DNA from: Mesorhizobium huakuii
Lineage (GTDB): Bacteria; Pseudomonadota; Alphaproteobacteria; Rhizobiales; Rhizobiaceae
NCBI RefSeq assembly: GCF_014189455.1
Contig: NZ_CP050296.1
Location: 620,001 to 684,000 of the forward strand
DNA length: 64,000 bases
Direction of reading: 5' to 3'
A model generated the notes under the pieces. It had not been told where the DNA came from and searched no databases. It saw nothing but the letters and a program-made list of their open reading frames with translations. Shown here piece after piece: positions 8,455 to 16,134 of the stretch. Both the position numbers and the translations under genes were made by a program. Every line of letters begins with the position of its first letter. Position 1 is the stretch's first letter.

Positions 8455-9278
8455 TCACCAAAACCCGACCAGCGATCTAAGCATCGCAACCGGGCCAACC
8501 GCCTCGCGGCACATCTCGCGAAAGCCGGCCCGTCCCGTTGCATCGAGCACATCGTCGTCGATGGCGCGCAGGATGGTGCTCGCGTTGCGCCAGCCGATCC
8601 TGGCCAGCGCCGAGGCCAGCTCGGCGCGCGCCGGATCAAACGCGGCGCGCTCATCCATCATGCCCGCAACCTGGTCGAGATCATTGCTCGCGTCGAGCGT
8701 GTGCCGCGGATCTCCACCACGCTACGGACGTCGAAAGGCCTGGCAAAGCCGAGGAAATCAGAGATCAGATACAGCGACGTGGCCGCCGATGAGACGAGCT
8801 GCTCATAGCACATGAAATGCACCGGGGCGCCGGCGCGGCGAAGCGCATCCATGGCGAAGTAGAACTGGTTCCAGTAATCGGCTGGCGACCGGAACCTGTA
8901 TTCCATTCGCCTTGCTCCGGTAAAATCCTGCCTGACCTCGAACGGGTTGCTGAGAAACGAGCCGAGATTTCCGTTCGGCTTGAAGATCGTGTCGTTCCTG
9001 GCAAGGCGATACCACGACAGAATCTGACTGACGGGATCCTTGCTCATGACGACAATGGGCAAGCCGCCATGGTCGATCTCGCGCCCGCTCATCAACGCGG
9101 GGAAGACCCCGTGTTTCCAGAACCCCTGATCGAAGACGACCGGGATTTCGAGGTAGCGTTCAATAAGGTGCTTGGCGAGGTTGGTGCCGGATCGCGGCGT
9201 CCCCATCACCCGGACGGCAATATTGCCGGGCCGCTCCCGCGCCCCGCCGAGCGTCGACATATCCACAATGGTTCCCAT
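8455..9278 (-). pseudogene. Sulfotransferase-family protein, frameshifted
   Basis: The N-terminal part has the PAPS-binding loop of sulfotransferases (MGTPRSGTNLAKHL, about residues 26-39) and a later KDPVSQILSWYRLAR region. The frame stops at 8658, but the frame one base over continues without a break as NDLDQVAGMMDERAAFDPAR down to 8455, so a base appears to be lost near 8694. If repaired it encodes about 274 residues. The start at 9278 overlaps the glycosyltransferase stop as TGATG, so the two form an operon, perhaps decorating a surface glycan. The acceptor is unknown. Confidence 0.75.
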
Positions 9279-10792
9279 CACGCCCTGCGAAAAACTGGTT
9301 GTTCGGCCGCCAACGGGCCAGGCCCCCTGGCCTGCCCGGCCACCACCCGGTTCGGCCCATAAATCCTCGGCGCTAGATCATCTGAAGCGATGCCTGCGAC
9401 AGGGTCGACGGCCGCGGCGTGGTCGGCTTCTGCGGCGTGGTCGATTGCCGCCACGTGGTCGACTATGGTGGCGAAAAACGCGCGCTCACGGATCGGGCGG
9501 TATCGTGTCGCGATGATGTGGCGCAATTCCGCCAGCCAGACCGGATCCGTGCAGGCCTTGGCGACCGCGGCGCACCAGCCTTCAACGTCGCGCGCGGGGA
9601 TGGTCGGCATCAGCCCTTGCGTTGCCTCCGTCAGCGACGGAGCGTCCGAAATCAGCACCGGCAGCCCGAAATCGAGGCACTCGGCCGCTCCCAGGCCCCA
9701 GCCTTCGACCGCGGAAGGATAGACGCTGAATTCGGCGTCCCGATAGAGTTCCGCCAGTTCCCGGTCGCCGAGGTTGGAGCGGAACTCGACATGTTCGGCA
9801 AGCTCGGGATGCTGCGCCATGAAGGCGGTAAGCTCCTCATACATCCAGCCCCATCGGCCGCACAGCACGAGCGTCGGCAGCCGCTCACCCAGCAGCGGCA
9901 AAAGCCGGTGCCAGACCTTGAGCAGAAGGATGTGGTTTTTGCGGATCTCGATCGTCGAGCAGTAGAGGACGAATTTGCGCTTCTGATTTTGCCGTTCGAC
10001 CGACATCTCCCGGTCGGTGACGCTTTCCCTCAGGAAGGCGCCGGGCGATGCAACCGCGACTTGGGGAATCCGGCGCAGGCCGGAGGCCTTGGCATGGCAT
10101 CTCACCCTGTCGGCGGTGTATTTCGACACGCAGACGAGCAGCTGCGCATTTTCGAGCTGCCATGCCGTGTTGCGGGCGAAACCGCGCGCGTGATGCGGAC
10201 CGACGAATTGCGGGAAGTCGATCGGAATGAGGTCGTGCATCAGGGTGAAGATGCCGCTTTTGGCTTTTCCCGTGAGCTTCTTGGCGGCCAGTTCGTGCAC
10301 GCTTGCGCTGGACAGAAAGCATATGGCGTTTTCGTCTTTCAGCGGATCTCCGGTGTCGAGCCTGCTTGGCCGCAGCGCCGACTTCACGATCTTGAAAAGC
10401 CGGATGGCCGTCTTGGACAGCTGAAACCTAAGCCCGCGCCTCTTCTCGGAACCCGAGAGGAAGATCGCCGCCACGCGATCGAACTCGCGCCCACAGGCAA
10501 AGGGCGCCTCCCGCATGATCGCCAGCACTTTCCACAGCCGCGCCAGATAGGAGTTGCCCTCGCCGCCAATCGGCTGCGGCAAATCACCGTCGACGAGCCG
10601 CTTCAGATACCGAAGTTCGGTTTCATCGAGCCTCTGACCCTGCCCCCACGCGTCGACGATGAAGAAGCCGACCGGCGAGCCCTTCCAACGAAGCGCCTGG
10701 CGAATGAGCGCCGTTTCGACGCGCGGGATACCCACTGGTGGATGCGGCCCCCAGCGAAACGGCAGGGAGGCATCAATATACAGTTTTTTCAA
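9278..10792 (-). CDS. Glycosyltransferase, GT4-like, with C-terminal His/Asp repeat tail
   Basis: A 504-residue cytoplasmic glycosyltransferase. The donor-binding half shows KNHILLLKVWHRLLP, LVLCGRWGW, and the typical FSVYPSAVEGWGLGAAECL and GLPVLISDAPSLTE regions of GT4 enzymes. The gene starts with TTG at 10792, preceded by aagg. After about residue 440 there is a low-complexity tail in which DH(A/V)A-type units repeat, from 18-bp DNA units at about 9418-9472. A promoter with a 17-bp palindromic operator lies about 140 bp upstream. It is co-transcribed with the sulfotransferase; the substrate is not known. Confidence 0.85.
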   Translation of the reverse strand: MKKLYIDASLPFRWGPHPPVGIPRVETALIRQALRWKGSPVGFFIVDAWGQGQRLDETELRYLKRLVDGDLPQPIGGEGNSYLARLWKVLAIMREAPFACGREFDRVAAIFLSGSEKRRGLRFQLSKTAIRLFKIVKSALRPSRLDTGDPLKDENAICFLSSASVHELAAKKLTGKAKSGIFTLMHDLIPIDFPQFVGPHHARGFARNTAWQLENAQLLVCVSKYTADRVRCHAKASGLRRIPQVAVASPGAFLRESVTDREMSVERQNQKRKFVLYCSTIEIRKNHILLLKVWHRLLPLLGERLPTLVLCGRWGWMYEELTAFMAQHPELAEHVEFRSNLGDRELAELYRDAEFSVYPSAVEGWGLGAAECLDFGLPVLISDAPSLTEATQGLMPTIPARDVEGWCAAVAKACTDPVWLAELRHIIATRYRPIRERAFFATIVDHVAAIDHAAEADHAAAVDPVAGIASDDLAPRIYGPNRVVAGQARGPGPLAAEQPVFRRA

Positions 10793-10936
10793 TGGTTTAC
10801 CTTCGAGGTTGCTTCACCGAAATCAATCAATCCGGAGGCAACAAAATCCGTGGCGGTCAAAGCCGCATCCATTCGGATTGTTTGCCTTTGTTCCGAGGCC
10901 CGAGGGTTGCAAATGATCGTCCTCAGGTGTTGATTT

Positions 10937-10965
10937 CTTCTACGTGGGAAATTTACCCACGTCAA
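10937..10965 (-). promoter_or_regulatory. Promoter with 17-bp palindrome (site A) for the glycosyltransferase operon
   Basis: On the minus strand, TTGACG (10965-10960) and TAGAAG (10942-10937) are 17 bp apart. The spacer is almost exactly filled by GTGGGAAATTTACCCAC (10944-10960, plus-strand reading), itself inside a 21-bp palindrome with arms ACGTGGG and CCCACGT (10942-10962). Binding there would occlude RNA polymerase, which suggests repression. Confidence 0.65.
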
Positions 10966-10975
10966 GCACACAGAG

Positions 10976-11004
10976 TTGACTTGTGGGTAATTTTCCCACA
11001 TGTT
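10976..11004 (+). promoter_or_regulatory. Second 17-bp palindrome (site B) with a possible rightward promoter
   Basis: GTGGGTAATTTTCCCAC lies at 10983-10999, centred 39 bp from site A. On the plus strand TTGACT (10976-10981) and a weak CATGTT (10999-11004) flank it at 17-bp spacing. No gene follows on the plus strand, so it may instead be an auxiliary operator for site A. Confidence 0.5.
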
Positions 11005-11322
11005 GAACTGTCAGCGACTGTGAGAGGAAAGGAAGCCAGGACATTCCATCGAATTCAGCGGACCGTCCGCCCCCCGCATGGTCCGCGGAAGGCAGCCGTA
11101 CCCAAAAAAGCTCACGCCCCTACCCCAACGAGCCCCGTACGGCTGTGCCGGCCGGTTCCGTCTATCGCAAAGGACGGACCGGCCGGATTATTGCTTCCGC
11201 ACAGGAAGTGCGAGGGACTTCCCCCATCCGAAGATGCGCAAAGCTATAGGAAATGGAGGCGCTCAGCGTTTCGTGAAGCGATGAACCGCTCCAATTCCGC
11301 TGCGCAATAACGGCCAGCCGTT

Positions 11323-11506
11323 GGCGCTGCCCCCTCACCTGCCTGCCGGCATCCTCTCCCCGTATAGTGACGGGGAGAGGGACGCTGTCATCGGCGGCTT
11401 CGCCAATCTCCAGTGTTGCAAAAAAGGCGCCGCCGTTGCGGCCAGCCCCTCTCCCCCCGTCACTATACGGGGAGAGATGTCCGGCAGGACAGTGAGGGGC
11501 GGCGCC
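11323..11506. repeat. Long imperfect inverted repeat (intergenic palindromic element)
   Basis: Arms of about 58 bp (11323-11380 and 11448-11506) are near-perfect reverse complements, separated by about 67 bp. Each arm contains its own smaller hairpin, cgtatagtgacg flanked by ctctcccc and ggggagag. The sequence style matches the other intergenic mosaic elements in this window. It could act as a terminator for the DUF5666 gene. Confidence 0.75.
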
Positions 11507-11551
11507 AACCGGTGAAGACTGCCGCGTTCCGCCGAGAGAAAGCATGTTGGA

Positions 11552-12622
11552 CTAGGGCCCGCCTGGGCCGCCAGGCCCCCCAGGTCCACCAGGCCCGCCT
11601 GGCCCATTCGGTCCGCCGGGTCCACCCGGAGTACCTGGCCCATTCAGCCCGCCGGGAGGCTGACCGGGCAGACCCGGTGGGTTCGGCCCAGGCTGGTTGG
11701 GCGACGGCCCACCGGCACCGCGACCACGCGACGCCGACACGATATTGCCCTCGCGATCGAACCCAACCTCGATAAACGCCCTGACGGCACCAGTCGATTT
11801 CACATCGCCATTCAGATTGTCGACGGCGACGCCAAGACCCGATTCCAGCCGCTGCCCCCGGCGTTGCAAAAACGTCTCGTAGAGAACATCCGCGACATTG
11901 GCCTGCGGAACCGGCGCTTCCGCTTCCAGATGCACCACTCTGTATCCGCCCGTGGCCTTGGTGAGGGTCAGCTGAACGCGCCGATTTGCCAGCGGCGACG
12001 AACCGGCTCCGATCTTGAGCTGCCCGACCAGCAACGCGCCCGACCGCACGACCGCCAGGCCGCGAAGCAGATAGGTCTGCTCATCCGGCCTCGCCTCCAC
12101 CAGGCTGGCGACGATTTTCCCGTCGGGCCGGCGAATGCCGTGAACCGCAACGATATCGCCCACCCCGACCTTCAATCCCTCCGCAAGCTGGCTGATGTCG
12201 ACCTGCTGTCCCAGCACCCGCATCGATTTGGCTGTCTTGCGCTCGACCGGTCCCACCACCTCGCTGGTGACATGGATGGCTGAGGTCACGATGCGATCGG
12301 CCTTTTGCACCACCGCGACGCGCACGATATGCCCGATCTTCAGGCTATTCGGGGCGACGGGGACGTCGTCGATCCAGACCGGCACGTCAGGCTGGTACTG
12401 AACCCGCACGCCATTGACGAAAATGCTGCCGAAGCGCTGGATCGTCCCGACGATGCCGGTGCCGCCGATGCCCTGGTCGCCATCGGTCCCGGCCGTCCAG
12501 CCGGTGCCGCCAATGCCCTGGTCTTTCGACGGTTCGGTCGCCCGCGCAAGCAGACTGAAAAACACCGCCGGCACGGCGGCTGCGAGCGTCAGGAAACCCC
12601 GTCTCGTCGGCCTCCCGCTCAT
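11552..12622 (-). CDS. DUF5666-type exported protein with collagen-like Gly-Pro tail
   Basis: A 356-residue protein. It begins with a twin-arginine-like signal (TRRGFLTLAAAVPA) and then has repeats of about 60-70 residues of the DUF5666 kind (IQRFGSIFVNGVRV and related stretches, small OB-like beta modules). From about residue 310 the chain becomes a Gly-Gly-Pro repeat tail, collagen-like, running to the stop at 11552. The motif DQGIGGTG occurs twice just after the signal. Its ATG at 12622 overlaps the DUF6502 stop as ATGA. Function unknown; a cell-surface or periplasmic role is inferred. Confidence 0.85.
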   Translation of the reverse strand: MSGRPTRRGFLTLAAAVPAVFFSLLARATEPSKDQGIGGTGWTAGTDGDQGIGGTGIVGTIQRFGSIFVNGVRVQYQPDVPVWIDDVPVAPNSLKIGHIVRVAVVQKADRIVTSAIHVTSEVVGPVERKTAKSMRVLGQQVDISQLAEGLKVGVGDIVAVHGIRRPDGKIVASLVEARPDEQTYLLRGLAVVRSGALLVGQLKIGAGSSPLANRRVQLTLTKATGGYRVVHLEAEAPVPQANVADVLYETFLQRRGQRLESGLGVAVDNLNGDVKSTGAVRAFIEVGFDREGNIVSASRGRGAGGPSPNQPGPNPPGLPGQPPGGLNGPGTPGGPGGPNGPGGPGGPGGPGGPGGP

Positions 12623-13488
12623 GCCGTCTCTCCGCCGGCATCCTTGTTCTCGGGCGTTTCTTCGGCAACGAGCGACGTGCCGTCGGAGGTGAGGATATAG
12701 ACACCCCAGTTCCACCGGCTGGTCCCGCCCGGATCGCTCTGAATGGCCTGGTTTGCGTATTTGTTCAGGCGCAGCAGCGTTTCGACCGCGATCTCGCGGC
12801 TGTAGGCCTCGAGCGACCTGGCCAGCTCTTCCGACAGCCCGTCATAGTGGACGGCGCGCTCGAGGAAGGGCGGCGCGTCGGCCAGCACGTTCTGGACCGA
12901 GGCCGCCGCATGATCCCCGAGATTTCGGGCAAAATAGTAGAGCCGGACCTCGCCGTCGCCGCGCGGCACCATTGCCCCTTCCATCAGCACGATCCGGTCC
13001 TTGCCGTCGATTTCGACCAGCTTTCGGTCGAGCCAGTCGTCGAGAACCGCGCGCGGCCTGAGATCGCGGGTTACCGATTCCACCAGACCGGCAAAGGACG
13101 GCTCTCCCGCCTCACTCGTTCGCGCCAGCGGCAACGGCACGCCCTTGGCGTCGACGAACTGCGGATCGGCAAGCCAGCGCGCGACGATGGCGCTGGTCCT
13201 GGAAACGGAATCGGGCACCACCCGCACCGGAGCGCCCGCCCCTCTCAGCCGGCTGACTTCCTTCCTGTGCACGCCCGTCAGCAGGCTGACCCTCGAGTCG
13301 GTTTGCTGCTTGTCCGGCAGCGCGAATTCATGCTCCGCCACATTGACGTAGAGCTGGCGCAGCAGGTCGACGAAGGCCGGAAAGGTCACGCCGCACTTGA
13401 TGGCCAACCGCACCAGCGGGCGAAGGACCCGGTTCAACGCGTTCTGGACCCCTGCGGCATCCAGATGTTGTCCCCCCGATTTGCTCAT
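12619..13488 (-). CDS. DUF6502-family protein with HTH-like segment
   Basis: A 289-residue soluble protein of unknown function, recognised as DUF6502-like (opening LNRVLRPLVRLAIKCGVTFP, then a LTGVHRKEVSRLR segment). The segment SRVSLLTGVHRKEVSRLR reads like a helix-turn-helix, so DNA binding is plausible. It is translationally coupled to the exported DUF5666 protein. Its upstream region carries a 17-bp palindrome inside the promoter spacer, so it may regulate itself and the other genes that share that palindrome. The regulator role is inference. Confidence 0.82.
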   Translation of the reverse strand: MSKSGGQHLDAAGVQNALNRVLRPLVRLAIKCGVTFPAFVDLLRQLYVNVAEHEFALPDKQQTDSRVSLLTGVHRKEVSRLRGAGAPVRVVPDSVSRTSAIVARWLADPQFVDAKGVPLPLARTSEAGEPSFAGLVESVTRDLRPRAVLDDWLDRKLVEIDGKDRIVLMEGAMVPRGDGEVRLYYFARNLGDHAAASVQNVLADAPPFLERAVHYDGLSEELARSLEAYSREIAVETLLRLNKYANQAIQSDPGGTSRWNWGVYILTSDGTSLVAEETPENKDAGGETA

Positions 13489-13547
13489 TGTCGTCCTTCA
13501 CTTGCCAATCGTTAAATCGGTCATCCATCCCTCGGAAATTCCTGCCG

Positions 13548-13576
13548 AAAATAGCTTGTGGGAAATGCTTCCACAA
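13548..13576 (-). promoter_or_regulatory. Promoter with 17-bp palindrome (site C) for the DUF6502-DUF5666 operon
   Basis: GTGGGAAATGCTTCCAC at 13558-13574 lies within the longer palindrome arms CTTGTGG (13555-13561) and CCACAAG (13571-13577). On the minus strand a TTGTGG (13576-13571) and a TATTTT (13553-13548) box are 17 bp apart, with most of the palindrome between them. It is 60-90 bp upstream of the DUF6502 start. Confidence 0.55.
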
Positions 13577-13699
13577 GGGTGCCGACCAAAGAAGCGACAT
13601 CGGCGATCCTTCTGTCGCGTCAGTTCCGGTTGCCCGCATCCCGACGGGGAACAACGCTTCGACTTGGCCGAAATCATCTTGCGACGCGTTTCACACCAG

Positions 13700-13729
13700 T
13701 TGACACGTGTGAAATTTTCCCACAACTAT
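13700..13729 (+). promoter_or_regulatory. Promoter with 17-bp palindrome (site D) for the Ros/MucR-like gene
   Basis: TTGACA at 13700-13705 and AACTAT at 13724-13729 are separated by 18 bp, and GTGTGAAATTTTCCCAC (13707-13723) fills the spacer. The downstream gene starts at 13778. The layout matches sites A and C. Confidence 0.65.
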
Positions 13730-13777
13730 GTTCCGGCAGATGCATCAGCCAGCCCATGCTCGTCAAGGAGAAACCTT

Positions 13778-14278
13778 TTGAAGAAGCCTTATGTCAGACC
13801 AACCATAGTCCGAGCCGGGGGAATTTTCGAAGAAACGTCTGATGAAGTCACCGACGGCGCCAGCACATACGCCGGAAACGGAAAACATATCGACCCGGTT
13901 ATCTCGATAACCGCCGATATTGTCTCGTCCTATGTCTCGAACAACCCCATTCCCGCCGCCGAGCTTCCCGACTTCATTGGCAAAATACACGCGTCGATCC
14001 GAAATATTTCGGATGGTGTTGCCGATGGCGGCCCCGACGAGATCAGATATGCCGTCCCCGTCAAAAAATCCGTGACGCCCGATTTCATCATCTGCCTGGA
14101 GGACGGCAAGCGCTTCAAATCGCTGAAGCGGCATATCGAGACGAACTATGGGCTGACACCGGACCAGTATCGCAAGAAGTGGAACCTGCCTTCCAACTAC
14201 CCGATGGTGGCGCCAAACTATTCCGCGACCCGCTCGAAACTCGCCAAATCCATGGGGCTGGGCCGCAAATCAAAATAG
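13778..14278 (+). CDS. Ros/MucR-family regulator with lasso-leader-like N-terminus
   Basis: A 166-residue protein. Residues from about 43 on are a Ros/MucR regulator: ITADIVSSYVSNNPIPAAEL, then FKSLKRHIETNYGLTPDQYR, KKWNLPSNYPMVAPNYS and a basic tail. Of the four Ros zinc ligands, the pattern here is Cys-X2-Asp for the first pair, one His, and Tyr in place of the last His, so zinc binding is probably lost, as known for some Mesorhizobium loti homologues. The first 40 residues are not part of the usual family: YVRPTIVRAGGIFEET fits the YxxPxLxxxGxxxxxT leader motif of lasso peptide precursors. The TTG start at 13778 is supported by aaggag at 13765-13770. Confidence 0.85.
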   Translation: MKKPYVRPTIVRAGGIFEETSDEVTDGASTYAGNGKHIDPVISITADIVSSYVSNNPIPAAELPDFIGKIHASIRNISDGVADGGPDEIRYAVPVKKSVTPDFIICLEDGKRFKSLKRHIETNYGLTPDQYRKKWNLPSNYPMVAPNYSATRSKLAKSMGLGRKSK

Positions 14279-14301
14279 CCGGCCGGAAGCGGCGCGCCCC
14301 C

Positions 14302-15804
14302 TCAGAGCGCCAGGCTCCCCTGCTCCGCCTCCTCGGCATTGGGGTCGCCGGGCGCCGTGGCCCAGGCGAGTTCGACCAGCGTCACGGTGCGCTTTCCCGT
14401 GCCGTCGAGCTGGCAGACGATGAGGCCCTGCTCCTCGATATAGGTCAGGAGACGCCGGGCACGGCGCAGCGAGTGCGAACCGTAGGCGCGTGCGATCGCG
14501 GCGTCGCTCGGGCACGGCCAGCCCTCCTTCGCCGCCCGCGCGATCATCATGAACACGCCCTGCATGTCGTCGGGCAGCAGCGAGGCGCGGACGGAAACGT
14601 CCCGCCACGCGTCATCCTGCGTCGTCTCGGAGCCGAGGCCGGCGCGGGCGCGCGTCAGCATGCGGCGGAATTCAGCGAGGTCCGGCACCACCGAGGCGAG
14701 GCCCTCGATGCGGCAGCGCACCACGAATTCCTGGTAGAGCACGCCGATGACGCGAAAACCCGCATCGGGCTGCGCCAGAATGGCGCGCAGCACGCGGTCG
14801 ACCCGCTCGCGCCGCTCCGCCAGATCCTCGGCGCTGATTTGCGGCTCCGCCGGTTCGGGGCGGATTTCCAGCGCCGCCGATTTCGCCGCCATCAGCTGGT
14901 CGAGCAGGTCTGGTGACGCCACCCGGCGCGGCGTGCGCACCGTCTCGGGCGGCGGTGCCGCCAGGATGATCGCACGGGCGTCCTCGAGCGCTGATTCCGG
15001 CATCGCCATCAGCCGCGGCGTGCCGTTGCGCGGGCTGGTGTCGGTCGGGCCGATACGCAGGCCGAGCGGCCGCCGCGACAGCGCCGGCCCCAGCGCCATG
15101 AACTGCCCGCGCTCCAGATCGCGAAACGCTTCCGCCTGGCGCCGCTCCATGCCGAGCAGATCGGCGGCGCGCGCCATGTCGATATCGAGGAAGGTGCGGC
15201 CCATGAGGAAATTGGAGGCTTCCGCCGCGACATTCTTGGCAAGCTTGGCCAGCCGCTGCGTGGCGATGATGCCAGCCAGTCCCCGCTTGCGGCCACGGCA
15301 CATCAGATTGGTCATGGCGCCGAGCGAGAGTTTGCGCGCTTCGTCCGAAACCTCGCCGGCCACAGCCGGCGCGAACAGCTGCGCCTCGTCCACCACCACC
15401 AGCATCGGATACCAATGGTCGCGGGCGACCTCGAACAACCCGCCCAGGAAGGCAGCGGCGCGCCGCATCTGGTTTTCGGCGTCGAGCCCTTCGAGGTTGA
15501 GCACGGTGGAAACGCGGTGGATGCGTGCGCGCTCGCCGGCCGCCTGCAGGCCGCGCTCGGTGTGCTCCTCGGCATCGATCACCAGATGGCCGTAACGCTC
15601 GCCGAGCGAGACGAAATCGCCTTCGGGATCGATGATGGTCTGTTGCACCCAGGGCGCGCTCTGCTCCAGCAGCCGGCGCAACAGATGCGACTTGCCGGAG
15701 CCCGAATTACCCTGCACCAGAAGGCGGGTCGCCAGCAGCTCCTCGAGATCGAGGTTCGCTGGGGCGCCCGCCGTGGTGTGTCCCATCTCGATCGCAACGG
15801 TCAT
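14302..15804 (-). CDS. HerA/VirB4-like ATP-binding protein (DUF87 type)
   Basis: A 500-residue P-loop ATPase. Walker A is GNSGSGKS at 32-39, Walker B is MLVVVDEAQLF with Asp139-Glu140, and the sensor region IIATQRLAKLAKNVAAE follows, as in HerA/DUF87 helicase-like ATPases. The C-terminal half is charged, with a possible winged-helix segment (AIARAYGSHSLRRARRLLTYIEEQG). The ATG at 15804 was chosen because the frame further upstream is Arg/Pro-rich. No NurA-like nuclease gene is adjacent, so it is an orphan. Likely a DNA-translocating or DNA-repair ATPase, exact job unknown. Confidence 0.85.
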   Translation of the reverse strand: MTVAIEMGHTTAGAPANLDLEELLATRLLVQGNSGSGKSHLLRRLLEQSAPWVQQTIIDPEGDFVSLGERYGHLVIDAEEHTERGLQAAGERARIHRVSTVLNLEGLDAENQMRRAAAFLGGLFEVARDHWYPMLVVVDEAQLFAPAVAGEVSDEARKLSLGAMTNLMCRGRKRGLAGIIATQRLAKLAKNVAAEASNFLMGRTFLDIDMARAADLLGMERRQAEAFRDLERGQFMALGPALSRRPLGLRIGPTDTSPRNGTPRLMAMPESALEDARAIILAAPPPETVRTPRRVASPDLLDQLMAAKSAALEIRPEPAEPQISAEDLAERRERVDRVLRAILAQPDAGFRVIGVLYQEFVVRCRIEGLASVVPDLAEFRRMLTRARAGLGSETTQDDAWRDVSVRASLLPDDMQGVFMMIARAAKEGWPCPSDAAIARAYGSHSLRRARRLLTYIEEQGLIVCQLDGTGKRTVTLVELAWATAPGDPNAEEAEQGSLAL

Positions 15805-16134
15805 GTCTCGACTCAAAAAGGTCTCCTGCGCGGCATGGGGCTTACCAACCCGGGCGCGGCCCGTCGAGCACCGATGGCCAAGCAGCGGGTGTTGCGCACA
15901 GTTGTGAGCAAGGGTGAAGCGCCGGCAAGAGCGGCCGCGCCGGCCGGCGCCTGTGGATAGTAACCACCTGTTCACCATAGGCCGGCGTTGCGATTGCAGA
16001 GGCCGGCCATCCGTTTAGCCTGACCTTGCATCGCGCCCCAACGAGATGCACCCCAACGCCCCAAATGGCGGCCGGCGCCTTCAAGTTTCCTTTGTGTATG
16101 CGCCGGTCGTCAGTTTTTCCCCAACGCTCTCAGC
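15805..16134. other. 330-bp gap between HerA-like and GST genes
   Basis: Non-coding region between two minus-strand genes. I see no clear promoter, repeat or RNA. It must contain the promoter of the HerA-like gene. Confidence 0.4.

Larger units (their letters stand above)
10793..11551. other. 759-bp non-coding region with operators and a large inverted repeat
   Basis: No convincing gene on either strand. The part next to the glycosyltransferase (10930-11005) holds two palindromic operator sites with promoter boxes. The part next to the DUF5666 gene (11323-11506) is a long inverted repeat. The stretch 11006-11320 has short GC-rich open frames without ribosome sites or recognisable content, and I see nothing else there. 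Confidence 0.7.

Noticed and set aside
13778..13910. A complete lasso peptide biosynthetic gene cluster
   Set aside because: No B1, B2 or C-type enzyme gene is present nearby, and the segment after the leader lacks the ring-forming acidic residue.
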